Numbered from the stretch's first letter, positions 10,210 through 20,268 are shown. The stretch: DNA of 64,000 bases from Diploptera punctata (GCA_030220185.1 JASPKZ010007555.1:1002501-1066500); one strand, 5' to 3'. Numbers and translations: made by a program. Notes: generated from the letters alone by a model not told the origin.

Positions 10210-10683
10210 TAACGGGCTTCCAATATAAAACCGGACCGGCCTCACGGAGTTTCACCCGGCACGCAATTCACCCTGTCTGCCACCCGTCCTTGAACTGTTT
10301 CTTACCTTATAGAAAATGCTGGAAATGTCCTCCCGCACACGTGCTATGGGATCGCCTTGGTTTAGACAATGAACACGTGTACACTTAAAAGGTTTGAGTT
10401 TTAACAATTTTGTTGCTGTATGTGCAGAAGATACTGAAATCCCAACTTGTTGTGCTAATTTCGGTAATGATTGTTGTGGTGAATGTTCCAAATTTTCGCC
10501 AATTTCGTCTAATTTTTCTTCGGTGAGAACCGTACGTCTTCGCGTGTGTTTCTTATTTTGTACTGAACCAGTGGTCTCAAATTTAGTCACAAGATCGTGG
10601 ATTGTCGATCTGGAAGGAGGCAATTGTCCAGGGAAGTTCCGAATAAATTCCTCGCGAACGCGACGAGCTGATTCGTATTTATA
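10210..10683 (-). pseudogene. Mariner-type transposase N-terminal fragment (DUF4817-like)
   Basis: Reading on the minus strand, the helix-turn-helix part of a mariner-type transposase is visible: ESARRVREEFIRNFPGQLPP, RSTIHDLVTKFETTGSVQN, KLAQQVGISVSSAHTATKLL and LKPFKCTRVHCLNQGDPIAR. This resembles the region before the catalytic core in DUF4817-type proteins. The open frame runs on at its N-terminal side into left-arm sequence (10684 onwards), an accidental fusion and not a real start. No inverted repeats or TA duplication are evident, and the catalytic domain is absent. It differs from the transposase at 5440-6411, so it is a second family or subfamily. Confidence 0.7.
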
Positions 10684-10799
10684 ATGTTCATCCCGGAAAA
10701 CTCCTGAACGTTTTGAAAAAAAAAACATCACAATCATATGAACGGTATGGCCGCGCATAAAGCACGAACAAACAAAGATTGGATTTTATATATTAGATG

Positions 10800-10825
10800 A
10801 AGTAGTAGTAGTAGTAGTAGTAGTA
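10800..10825. repeat. (GTA)n microsatellite
   Basis: Eight GTA repeats at the entrance of the second loop of copy 3. Confidence 0.95.
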
Positions 10826-11134
10826 TAATTTTTCCTATCGTTCGTATTTTTTAAATAAATCGAAAATTAATGTGCATAAATGACGTATTTGTGACAAAAT
10901 TAAAAAAAAAAATGTGATAGAATTTCGGCCGCTGTGCGACCTCTAGTAAATAATAAATATGAAAAATAGTTTCTATTTTAACATACTTTGTAATATCTAA
11001 TTATAAATTAAAAAAAATGAAATCATTCATTTTTTCTACTTGTTTAGTATATTAATTTTATTTAGATAACTGCTTTATGTAAAAAAAGAATAGTTAAAAA
11101 AATAGATTTTATAAAGAATTATATAGAAAAAACG

Positions 11135-11139
<5 letters not shown>

Positions 11140-11175
<36 letters not shown>
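11140..11175. repeat. (TA)n microsatellite
   Basis: TA run that receives SINE-A copy 1. Confidence 0.95.
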
Positions 11176-11178
<3 letters not shown>

Positions 11179-11541
11179 CACCGTTGTGGTCTCGAGGTAG
11201 CGTGCTGCCTTCTCACGCAGCGGGCCCGGGTTCGATCCCCGGTCGGGACAGTTTTTTCTGGGTGAGGTTTTTATCGGGGTTTTTCCTCACCTGTAAGACA
11301 AATGTCAGGAAAACTTTAAGGCCCAAACGGTCCCCGAAATTATATGGCCATCATCATCATCATCATCATCCTCCTCCTATCATTAACATCTCATCACCAT
11401 CATCCTTCACCAGTATGGAAAGCAACGGGAAGCTACCACGCCTACAATTCCCTAGTAAAGCTGCAAAGCATAGCATGAAAATGTTATGATTGCAGTGAAG
11501 ACCTGCCCGCCCTCGGGCAGAATTATTATGGATGGATGGAT

Positions 11542-11545
<4 letters not shown>
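11176..11545 (+). mobile_element. SINE-A copy 1 (tRNA-derived)
   Basis: The head resembles a tRNA: GTGGTCTCGAGGTAGCGTG as a degraded A box, then GGGTTCGATCCCCGG as B box. The body has the fixed words TTTTTCCTCACCTGTAAGAC and TTAAGGCCCAAACGG, a (CAT)n run, then GGAAAGCAACGGGAAGCTAC. It ends ATTATTATGGATGGATGG. Five copies of the same layout lie in the window. The anticodon-arm region (CTTGTCACGC in other copies) resembles tRNA-Asp. It is bounded by TA tracts on both sides. Confidence 0.88.

Positions 11546-11591
<46 letters not shown>
11545..11591. repeat. (TA)n microsatellite between two SINEs
   Basis: TA run with one TTTA interruption separating SINE-A and SINE-B. Confidence 0.95.
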
Positions 11592-11898
11592 GGGGGCACG
11601 CCGTAGCGTAGTGGTTAAGGCACTGAGCTACAAGCCGGAAGGTCAAGGGTTCAAGTCCCATTGGAGTCAGGATTTTTAAACTGACACAAAACTTCTGGCG
11701 GCACTATGGCCCTGGGGTCGACTCAGTCTCTAACGGAAATGAGTACCAGATGCTTGTTCTGGGTAAAGGCGGCCGTCACGCAGGGCTGACAATCCAGCTG
11801 ACATAAAAAGTGCCGATTGTCTAGAAAAAGTGGGAGCCTTAACCTCCTACTACCCCAAGGGGCTCCTGAGGCCTGTTGTGGGATCACTTTACTTTACT
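11592..11898 (+). mobile_element. SINE-B copy 1 (tRNA-derived)
   Basis: The A-box-like word TAGCGTAGTGGTTAAGGC is followed by the B-box GGGTTCAAGTCCC about 35 bases on, typical pol III promoter spacing. The body includes CACTATGGCCCT, GAAATGAGTACCAGA, GGCGGCCGTCACGCAGG and CCTGAGGCCTGTTGTGGG. It ends ATCACTTTACTTTA. A second copy at 59622-59924 has the same layout. Both are flanked by TA tracts. Confidence 0.88.
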
Positions 11899-11921
11899 TA
11901 TATATATATATATATATATAA
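11899..11921. repeat. (TA)n microsatellite
   Basis: TA run between SINE-B and the right arm of copy 3. Confidence 0.93.
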
Positions 11922-12709
11922 TGTATATAAATGAATGTTTTTTGTTGGTTGGTTTGTTTGTTTGTTTATTCGTACTTTATGCGGGTTCATACCGTTGATC
12001 CGATGGTGATGGGGTTTTCTGCAAAATGTTCAGGAGATTCCCCGGGATGACCATAGGCTATAAAAATGTTGTGATACCCAACTCCTACATCCATAAAAAG
12101 CACCTTTTGATGCGAAAAATGTGAAAAATGTAGCTCTTTGTTCGCATAAATGGTTTACGCTGCCTAAAACTTAAAAAAATTCACAACATTAATGTAGGCT
12201 ACACATAATTCAATATTTCAACAAGCTCTACAAAAACGTCCGCGACAGCATATGTTTATCTCTTACGGATATAAGATAACAGTTAAAAATTAAAACTTAC
12301 CCGTTGGCAGGTGCCGTCGTCCTCAACTTTGTTAAAATGGTGTATATAAAATTAATTCACCTCAACAGAAATTGATATGCAATTTGTTAGTACTGTCTCT
12401 TACGGATAACTCACAATAGCCATTTTTGTCTTTCATTGATGCCAAGAAAATCGAGAAAAAATCGCAGATACTTATGGTAGCAGAGCAGCACATGACAGGT
12501 TAACTGACAATAACGAATTTTGTCTCTCATCTTTTTTATGCCAAGAAGTTCGGGATGAGTAGATTCCCGAGCAACGCCGGCTAATCAGCACAGGGTAACT
12601 TAAAAAATATACATTTATAATAATTTTTCCTTTACCTTAATCAACTAAACATAAAAAGTTCATTAATTTCCAATTATTTAGGCGTAGCAGTGCACGCTGT
12701 GTATTAGAT

Positions 12710-13273
12710 AATAATAACAATTATATATAAATTAATTAGTGTATAATGCTGTTGTGTTATTATTTAATTGTAATATTAATGTGTTTTCTTTATGTAATTG
12801 TAATGTTAATGTTTTTTTAGTGTATAATGCTATTGTGTTATTACTTAATTGTAATATTATTGTGTTTTCTTTATGTAATTGTAATGTTAATGTTTTAGTG
12901 TATAATGCTATTGTGTTATTATTTAATTGTAATATTATTATTGTGTTTTCTTTATGTAATTGTAATGTTATTGCTATTGTGTTATTACTTAATTGTAATA
13001 TTATTGTGTTTTCTTTATGTAATTGTAATGTTAATGTTTTTAATGTATAATGCTATTCTGTTATTATTTAATGGTAATATTTTTAATGTGTTTTCTTTAT
13101 GTAATTGTAATGTTATTGCTGTTTTTGTTTATTTTTCTTTACACTAGTACCAATTATTACTTTATTGTAACGGACTGTCAACAGCACGTACGGCTTACTG
13201 CCCGTGCGACCCATATTTGTAAATAATATTGTAAATATCTTACTTTTTGTCTAATAAAGTCCTACTACTACTA
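12710..13273 (+). mobile_element. LINE 3' end with 78-bp tandem repeat and (CTA)n tail
   Basis: It lies between the outer right arm (ends 12709) and RF (starts 13274), which are adjacent in other copies. It ends with an AATAAAG word and a CTACTACTACTACTA tail, the form of a LINE 3' terminus. The first part is a tandem array (12739-13130) of about five units built from TGTATAATGCTATTGTG, TTAATTGTAATATT and TTTTCTTTATGTAATTG, with periods of about 64-81 bp. There is no reading frame I recognise, so the family is unknown. Confidence 0.6.
12739..13130 (+). repeat. About 78-bp minisatellite, roughly five copies
   Basis: GTATAATGCT begins near 12741, 12822, 12900 and 13044, with one shortened unit between. 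Asparagine/valine-rich frames across it are artefacts of the repeat. Confidence 0.85.
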
Positions 13274-13372
13274 CTAGTAAATAATAAAAAATACTCGCAC
13301 CTACTTCCATTATACCTCTACATAGATAGGAATTTGACGGATCGGAGTGAGAGACAAACACAGAAAAAGGGA

Positions 13373-13426
13373 TGTATATATATATATATATATACTGTTC
13401 TTATCGTACCATATATATATATATAT
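13373..13426. repeat. (TA)n with SINE-C remnant
   Basis: Two TA runs enclose TGTTCTTATCGTACCATAT, which matches the end of SINE-C (TTCTTATCATACCATAT). It looks like the scar of a SINE-C block lost from this position. Confidence 0.6.
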
Positions 13427-13876
13427 AAATTACAAGCAGGAATATATTTATATCAATGTTACGTTTGTAAATAGATAACATTGAAATCTAAAAATATATA
13501 AGGCAGATCATTTCAAATTATATATTTAAATTTTTTATAATGTGTAAGTAGTTACCTTTCAAATGTGGACAGTGCAACACCTAATATACTTCCAAACATT
13601 TATTCTATGATAAATACGTTATTTGTAAATGTATTTATTGTTTACCTGATAAAGGAAGAGTTGCGGATGGTTCATTCCACACATTTACGATTATAAATAG
13701 ATTTAATCTGTAAAATATTTATATTTTGTTAAGGTCGAATTAAATACTTAAATTTTCAATTTCACGTTCAGTGGCGTTGCTCCGAAACGTACGGCTTTAT
13801 TACGTCAACATTTTTGTTATTGCTTTGTTACGAAATTTATATTTAAAAAAAAAGCGTTCAATGTAGCGTAGCAGAA
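13427..13876 (+). repeat. S spacer, copy 3
   Basis: Starts AAATTACAAGCAGGAATATA and ends TAGCGTAGCAGAAAT. The hairpin word near 13777 is GCGTTGCTCCGAAACG. No coding potential. Confidence 0.85.
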
Positions 13877-14610
13877 ATATATATGTTATTTATTAAATCA
13901 ATGCACACACACGTACATATATATGTTATAATTACTTTTTGACGTTGGGAAATGTAAGGAAAATTACACAAAAAAAGTATTCTTATAAACAAAATTCTCG
14001 CATACTCCGCTAAAAAAATTAATGGCATGATAGGAAATATGTATTAGCTAATACCTGGCTTGCCCTTTTACACATATATATATGATCATGTGTTTCTTTT
14101 TTTGTATTTAGTAGAATAAGTAATAGGAAAAATGTATATAAATTTATTTTCTTATTATTTTTAGATACCCCGTCCGGAAATCTACGCATCCCGATTTTCT
14201 TGGCATCAATATAAGACACAAGTGGTCATTTTGAATTGTCCTTAGAAGATAAAAACTTATGTTGTCGCGGACTTTTTGTAGAGTTTTTTGAAATATTTAA
14301 TTTTGCGTACAGTACTAATTTTGTGTATTTGTTATGGGTAAGGCAGCGTAAGCCATTTAAGGGTAAATAAAAGGAATTTTCACGTTTTACACTACATAGG
14401 ATGTTTCTTTAAGGGCGTAGGAGTTGAGTATCCCAACTCTCTTATAACCCTATGTTCATCCTGGGAATCTACTGAACATTTTGCAAAAAAAATCACAATC
14501 GGATCAACTGTATGGCCGCGCATAAAGTACAAAAACATTCATTTTTATATATTAGATGAAGTAGTAGTAGTCGTAGAAGTATACATTTTCCTATCGTTCG
14601 TATTATTGAA

Positions 14611-15426
14611 TTTTTTTTATTTGAACAAGTTTTTTTACAACCTGCGTTTTACTCTGTGGGTATATCGCAGGATATTTTGTTTACACTTTATATGGTTTTA
14701 CAATTAATATGGATTATTTCAGTGTCTGGAATATTTCATTTATGTATTTGATTGTTTGTGGCATTTTGATAACTTTTCTTAGCACTATATTTGGGTTCTT
14801 GATGTGCGCTGGTCTGTTCTTTTCTTGCAGCTTGCAGTGAAATAAAAGATGCATAGCTGTTTGGTCATCTTCTGAGCATGGGCACTTCGGTGAGGCTGCT
14901 TATCCAATTCTGTGTAGGTATTGTTGGAATTTTCCATGGTTTGTGAGGAATTGTGTAAGTACGAAAGTTGGATTTAGGAAGGTTTCTTGCCTGATATGGA
15001 TGTTTGGGAAGATGAGTTTTGTTTGTTGGCCTTTGTGTGATGATGTGTACAGCGCGTTCCAGATGTCTGTGTAGTATTGAAGGAGCTTTTGTTTACAAAA
15101 TGAAATAGGTAGTCTGTCATATACTAGAGTTCTTTGAAACGTTGAGTCTATTTTTGCTAGGAAATCTGCTCTTTCGTTTCCGTAGTGTCCAGTGTGGCCT
15201 CGGATCCAATAGAAGTTTACTTGATTGTTACTCTGTATGTACTGAAGATCTGCCCTGATTTGACTTACAATGGGATTGACTGATTTGCTTTTATTGATTG
15301 CTTTCAGTGCTGCTTGTGAGTCAACGTTTATGGCGTATTTAGTTTTAGGTTTTTGTATATTTTTTATCCATTTTAGTGCCATCTGAATTCCGAGCAGCTC
15401 GGCTAGAAATACTGAGCATTCGGGGT
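14611..15426 (-). mobile_element. 5'-truncated LINE with 11-bp target duplication
   Basis: Flanked by GTATTATTGAA at 14600-14610 and 15427-15437. A short T run at the left end is the poly-A tail of a minus-strand insert. Only the 3' part of the LINE is present (816 bp). The surrounding loop sequence is otherwise continuous with other unit copies. Confidence 0.9.
14645..15426 (-). pseudogene. LINE ORF2 C-terminus with RNase H domain
   Basis: The RNase H part of a non-LTR retrotransposon polyprotein would remove RNA from the RNA-DNA hybrid. Visible on the minus strand: SVFLAELLGIQMAL (catalytic Glu), INVDSQAALKAI (Asp) and FYWIRGHTGHYGNERADFLA (His and last Asp). A C-terminal region follows with LTQFLTNHGKFQQYLHRIG and then, after a stop, a CPCS..D-type zinc-binding stretch near 14880. 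The N-terminal endonuclease and RT are lost by 5' truncation. The presence of RNase H points to the I/R1-like group, but it is a different family from the LINE at 36465. Confidence 0.85.
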
Positions 15427-16615
15427 GTATTATTGAAATAAATAACAAGTTAATATGCATAAATGACGTATTTGTGACAAAACGTAAAAGAGATGTGCTA
15501 GAATTTCGGCCGCTGTGAGACCTCTATTAAATAATAATTATGAAAAAAGTTTCTACTTTAAAATTATTTTAGTACATAAATATAAATAAAAAAACAAATC
15601 AGTCATTGTTTGTACTTGGTGAGTAAATTAATTTTACTTAGATAACGGTTTTTTGTGAAAAAGAATGTTCTTTGAAATTTTTATTTTATTCATGGATAAT
15701 ATAAAAAAACCTACTTCAATATATATATATATATGTCTAATATACAAAAATGAGTTTTTGTTTGTTTGTTGGTTTGTTTGTACTTTATGCGCGGCCATAC
15801 CGTTGATCCGATTGAGATGGGGTTTTTGCAAAATGTTCAGAAGATTCCGTGGATGAACATGAGCTATAAAACAGTTGTGATACTCAAGTCCTACACCCTT
15901 AAAAATCGCCCTTTGTAGTGAAAACGTGAAAAATGTAGCTCTTTGAACGCTTAAATGGCTTACGCTGCCTTAACCATAACAAATACACAAAATTAATGTG
16001 CACAGAATTGAACATCTAAAAAATTCTACAAAAACGTCAACCACAGCACATGTTTTTCTCTTACGTATACAAGATAAAAGTTAAAAATTAAAATGTACCC
16101 GTTGACAGGTGCCGTCGTCCTCAACTTTGTTAAAATGGTGTATATAAAATTAATTAACCTCAACGGAATTTGTTATGCATTTTATTAGTATTGACTCTTA
16201 CGGATAACACACAATATCCATTTTTGTCTTTCAATAATGCCAAGAAGATCGAGAAAAGTTCGTAGATACTTGTGCAAGTATAGCAGCACATGGCGGGTAT
16301 TCTTTTACGGATACTTACAATAACGGAATTTGTCTTTGAGTTCATTTATACCAAGAAAATCGGGATGAGTAAATTCCCGAGCAACGCCGGATAATCAGAA
16401 TGGGGTATCTAAAAAATATAAATTTATAATTATTTTTCCATTTACATATTCAACTAAACATAAAAAACACATTTATTTTAATTTATTTAGGCGTAGCAGC
16501 GCACGCCGTGTATCAGCTTGTAAATAATAAAAAATACTCGCAACTACTTCCATTATGCCTCGATTTCGATAGAACATTGATGGGTCGGAGTGAGAGACAA
16601 ACAAAGAAGAAGGGA

Positions 16616-16648
16616 TGTGTATGTATGTATGTGTGTATATATATATAT
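16616..16648. repeat. (GTAT)n(TA)n microsatellite
   Basis: Short GTAT and TA runs between RF of copy 4 and the SINE-C array. Confidence 0.9.
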
Positions 16649-17619
16649 AATGGATAACACGCTGAGGCACAGACTCAGAGTTCCGGGTTCGAATCACTTC
16701 CAGGCATTTATTTTTGTTATCATACCATATTAAGCTTGCATTGCTCAATGTTAAAGATTTAATTATAACTTCGATAAAGCGTCACTGCTATAATGTAAAA
16801 ATATTCTCTTTAATTTGCTTACTTGTTATAGTCAGCTACTAGGTGGCAGTGAAGACCGAATTCTCGCGACATCTAGTAATAATGGAGAATATAATACATA
16901 AATAATAAAAAAAATAGGTGTTTGAATTGGATTCGCCTGGTGGTGTAATGGATAACACGCTGAGGTACAGACTCAGAGTTCCGGGTTCGAATCACTTCCA
17001 GGCATTTATTTTTGTTATCATACCATATTAAGCTTGCATTGCTCAATGTTAAAGATTTGATTATAACTTCGATAAAGCGTCACTGCTATAATGTAAAAAT
17101 ATTCTCTTTAATTTGCTTACTTGTTATAGTCAGCTACTAGATGGTAGTGAAGACCGAGTACTCGCGACATCTAGTAATAATGGAGAATATAATACATAAA
17201 TAATAAAAAAAAATAGGTGTTTGAATTGGATTCGCCTGGTGGTGTAATGGATAACACGCTGAGGTACAGACTCAGAGTTCCGGGTTCGAATCACTTCCAG
17301 GCATTTATTTTTGTTATCATACCATATTAAGCTTGCATTGCTCAATGTTAAAGATTTAATTATAACTTCGATAAAGCGTCACTGCTATAATGTAAAAATA
17401 TTCTCTTTAATTTGCTTACTTGTTATAGTCAGCTACTAGATGGTAGTGAAGACCGAGTACTCGCGACATCTAGTAATAATGGAGAATATAATACATAAAT
17501 AATAAAAAAAATAGGTGTTTGAATTGGATTCGCCTGGTGGTGTAATGGATAACACGCTGAGGTACAAACTCAGAGTTCCGGGTTCGAATCCCGTCCAGGT
17601 ATTTATTTTTCTTATCATA

Positions 17620-17624
<5 letters not shown>
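16649..17624 (+). mobile_element. SINE-C tandem array, about 3.3 units
   Basis: GCCTGG of the tRNA-like head starts at 16935, 17234 and 17532, with a partial first unit at 16649. The period is 298-299 bp. The first three heads share the change TCGAATCACTTCCAGGC (loss of the CCCGT stem), while the last retains CGAATCCCGTCCAGG. The internal copies therefore look amplified from one mutated unit. Each unit holds CTACTAGATGG...GCGACATCTAGT as an inverted pair. Orientation is opposite to the blocks at 2124 and 58994. Confidence 0.85.

Positions 17625-17656
<32 letters not shown>
17623..17656. repeat. (TA)n microsatellite
   Basis: TA run between the SINE-C array and the next element. Confidence 0.95.
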
Positions 17657-17659
<3 letters not shown>

Positions 17660-17828
17660 TAGCTGGCCCTGCGAACGTCGTATCGCCTTTAAATATTTTT
17701 ACGTTAATTTTTCCGATGTTTTAATAGTTATCTGATATTCGGGGCGGAAACAAATCCAACAAATCAAATATCATAAAAATCGGTCCAGCCGTTCTTGAGT
17801 TATAAATAGTGTAACTAATCCGACTTTG

Positions 17829-17830
<2 letters not shown>
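17657..17830 (+). mobile_element. Remnant of a widespread CTAGCTG...GAACG repeat
   Basis: Begins CTAGCTGGCCCTGCGAACG and contains AAAATCGGTCCAGCCGTTC. Both are words I know from common arthropod interspersed repeats whose class I cannot assign from this sequence. Bounded by TA tracts. Confidence 0.5.
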
Positions 17831-17865
<35 letters not shown>

Positions 17866-17885
17866 CTATATATATATATATAGGC

Positions 17886-17947
<62 letters not shown>

Positions 17948-17952
17948 TATAT
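17830..17952. repeat. Long (TA)n tract with GGC interruptions
   Basis: TA runs broken twice by GGCTATATA and by ACATATA. Confidence 0.95.
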
Positions 17953-17989
17953 AGAAGTCCCGGCCACGCGTTGCTGAGGCTAAGGTATA

Positions 17990-18530
17990 CGTTAAATTAT
18001 GTTGTAGTAAACTAAGTGAGAAATCTACATCAGAAAGTTTTTGTTTTACACAATTTTTTAGTTTTTGTACGTTAACTACACCCGGTATAAATATGGGTGG
18101 TGGATTATGTGGAAGTGGTTTTGTTGATTGAGGTGAATTACGTTGTCTGCATTCTCAGTATCATCCATAAGTGTATCATAAGGATTATATAATTTATTGA
18201 TGGAATATTTTGAGGAGGCTTGCTGATTTCATTATACTTTCGTTTTTTTCTACGAACTTGTTGGAAGTTTGGATTCTCATCATCATTAAGAAGTCTCTGT
18301 AAAGTAATATCATCTTGTGATATATTATAGTCATCTTGTTTTTCATTTAATTGAGGCATGGAGATTGTTTCTGTAATATTAGGCATATTATTATAACTAA
18401 CAGACTTACTTACAGTTCTGTTATTCCATTCCTTAGGACCTTCATATGTTTTTAAATTGACATTCTTCTTAAATGTAAGATTTAGGCCTATACCAATTTG
18501 CGGAATTTCAGATGATATCTTATCATTCAT
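17990..18530 (-). pseudogene. LINE ORF1 (gag-like) fragment
   Basis: ORF1 proteins of this LINE group bind the RNA template. The minus-strand frame starts at ATG 18530 and carries a polar, asparagine-rich stretch and FQQVRRKKRKYNE near 18235. It breaks near 18138. Beyond the break another frame reads NPPPIFIPGVVNVQKLKNCV, the PPPI-x-V-x-GV-x-N pattern that opens the conserved part of insect LINE gag proteins. The zinc-knuckle end is missing. Assignment rests mainly on the PPPIFIPGV pattern. Confidence 0.55.
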
Positions 18531-18738
18531 GGTCTCTAGAACTGATTCGCCATATTGTTCAATGTCCCTTCTCGGTCCAGTTAAATTTAAATTAAGTTGC
18601 TGTCTTTCAGTCAGATTACTTAAAATTAATACTCACACACGAAATTAATATTATTATCAATACATTGAAAATAAAATAAATACAAACACACTTCAATTAT
18701 AAAATAATCATTATTTGTAATTCAATTGAAATTCGCGG

Positions 18739-19206
18739 TTGCACCTAACAGCGAAAAACCTCAAGAAATTGGAGAATGTCAAAGCCAGATATCTCAAGAG
18801 GGCCTTGTCACTCTCAAAGTACACAAGAAACAGCTACGCCTACAGAATAGCACATGAATCCTACTTCATTGAGGACATCAAGCTTCGCTTCAATCTACCA
18901 GAAACCCAGGCATATAAAGACGCCATCAAAGAGAGACAAAACAAAGCCAATGCAATACCGATGGAAATAATGGACACAGAAACGATGAAAACCGATGTGT
19001 GGAAAGGACCGAACTTCCAACTTCGCCACCTATACACACGCTTCGCCGCGCATTGTTTCCACTGGAAAATATGTCAGAATCCGTCATACCACGACCCGAA
19101 GGAGGACTGCAGATGTAAGCTTTGCGACGAGCCATGCTCCAGGTACCACCTAATGAAATGCCAAAGCAGAACTCAGCCTCTCACCAAAATTACAAAATAC
19201 TGGTGA
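18739..19206 (+). pseudogene. LINE ORF2 C-terminal fragment with Cys/His cluster
   Basis: An uninterrupted frame of about 155 residues. It reads KKLENVKARYLKRALSLSKY, ESYFIEDIKLRFNLPETQAY and ends with a zinc-binding cluster CRCKLCDEPCSRYHLMKC. This layout is that of the region after the RT domain in several insect non-LTR elements. The RT core itself is absent. The first ATG is not convincing as a real start: the frame is open upstream only briefly and then meets the opposite-strand ORF1 piece. Confidence 0.6.
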
Positions 19207-19526
19207 AAACTCTAAATGTACACATTGTGTTTAATAAAATCAATTCTACAAAAAAAGCACAGCCACCTGGTTAATAATAAACCAATTACCTTACACGGCC
19301 ATCTGTTAGAATCGTATGAAACTCACAGATAATTATAACTCTTTGTTAAATAATAAACAAATAATTTGCAATAAAAATAATGCGACTATATATTTAGTTA
19401 TAAACTTCCCTAAGTCTCAAGTTATATCAAACTGCACACAGTGTGGAATATTTTATTAAAATCGGTTCAGTAGTTTAGGATTCCATCCCGGGCAAACAAA
19501 GTGACACGTAATTTTTATATATTAAG

Positions 19527-19560
19527 ATATATATATATATATATATATTTATTTATTTAT
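19527..19560. repeat. (TA)n(TTTA)n microsatellite
   Basis: TA run passing into TTTA before S copy 4. Confidence 0.9.
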
Positions 19561-20026
19561 ATAAATTATAGGCAGGAATATATTTATTTCAATGTTACGT
19601 TTGTAATTAGAATAATATATTCTGATCTAAAAATATATAAAACAGAACATTTCAAATTATATATTTAAATTTTTTATAATGTGTAAGCAGTTAGCTTTCA
19701 AATGTGAACTTTACGACACGTAATATATTTTTAAACATTTACTCTATGATAGATATGGTATTTCTAAATGTATTTAGCATTTACCTGATAAAGGAAGAGT
19801 TGCGCATTGTTCATTCCACAAATTTACGGTTATAAATATATTTAATCTGTGAAATATTTATATTTTATTAAATTCGAATTAAAAACTTACTTTTTCAATT
19901 TCACATTGAGTGGCGTTGCTCCGCAACGTAAGTTATTTATTACATCAACATTTTTGCTATTATTTGTTACGAAATTTATAGTTTAAATAAAAACGTGAAA
20001 TGTTGCGTAGCGGAAATCTATATATG
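19561..20026 (+). repeat. S spacer, copy 4
   Basis: Starts ATAAATTATAGGCAGGAATA and ends GTAGCGGAAAT. The intact hairpin GCGTTGCTCCGCAACG lies near 19912. Confidence 0.87.
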
Positions 20027-20039
20027 TTATTTATTAAAT

Positions 20040-20268
20040 CTATGCACACACGCACACAATAACGCATATATGTAAGTATGTATATATTATATATGTGTGT
20101 ATGTGTTATAATTTTATTGTTTACATTGGGCAATATAAGCTTAATATGACATGATAAGAAATATATATTAGCTAATACCCGGCGTGAGCTGCTACACCTA
20201 AACAGATGATAATGTTTTTTTTTTTGCGTTTAGTTGAATAAGTAAAAGGAAAAACAAATATAAATTTA
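20040..20268 (+). repeat. Foldback unit copy 5, left end only
   Basis: A short CA tract (20044-20057), LF, then the outer left arm from 20167 (TTAGCTAATACCCGGCGTGAG). The arm stops at 20268, before GATACCCC, where unrelated sequence begins. Its right half is found 12 kb away at 32357-33312. Confidence 0.85.

Larger units (their letters stand above)
7311..13372 (+). repeat. Foldback unit copy 3, heavily nested and internally duplicated
   Basis: LF (with an 18-bp tandem duplication of GTAATCTTAATATGACAT near 7349-7384) and TA lead to the outer left arm at 7432 and inner left arm at 7551. A Transib element splits the arm at 7577/9421. The inner arm resumes 9421-9822, followed by (GTA)n and loop (9877-10209). 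A transposase fragment (10210-10683) follows, then a second partial left arm (10684-10797), second (GTA)n and second loop (10826-11139). TA, SINE-A, TA, SINE-B and TA follow, then the right arm (11922-12600), outer right arm to 12709, a LINE 3' end, and RF (13274-13372). It thus has two loops but one right arm. Confidence 0.82.
13925..16615 (+). repeat. Foldback unit copy 4
   Basis: LF carries about 65 extra bases (13957-14020) not seen in other copies. The outer left arm starts at 14039, the inner arm at 14164, and a short degenerate GTA tract lies at 14563-14580. The loop is split at 14610/15427 by a LINE. The right arm is 15735-16409, the outer right arm ends at 16518, RF ends at 16615. 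Confidence 0.85.
17953..19526. mobile_element. Mosaic of two LINE pieces in opposite orientation
   Basis: Starts GAAGTCCCGGCCACGCGTTG and ends with AAAATCGGTTCAGTAGTTT and a TTTTTATATATTAAG tail, words of the same general repeat type as 17657-17830. Inside, a gag-like ORF1 piece lies on the minus strand and a C-terminal RT piece on the plus strand. S spacer copy 4 follows, so the whole block sits where other units have only TA. Confidence 0.55.

Noticed and set aside
10252..10758. 168-codon open frame as an intact gene
   Set aside because: Its first about 25 codons are foldback arm sequence joined by chance to a transposase fragment. The catalytic domain is missing.
12739..13050. Small Asn/Val/Leu-rich membrane protein
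   Set aside because: The frame coincides with the minisatellite of about 78 bp and repeats with it; no start or homology support.
16935..17010. Functional tRNA gene
   Set aside because: The head can fold like a tRNA, but it is repeated in tandem, three of four heads have a broken 3' stem, and the apparent anticodon (ACA) is not a usual one. A tRNA-derived SINE fits better.
16649..17624. CRISPR-like array
   Set aside because: Repeats of about 299 bp with no short direct repeats and spacers, in a eukaryotic repeat setting; no cas-like genes.
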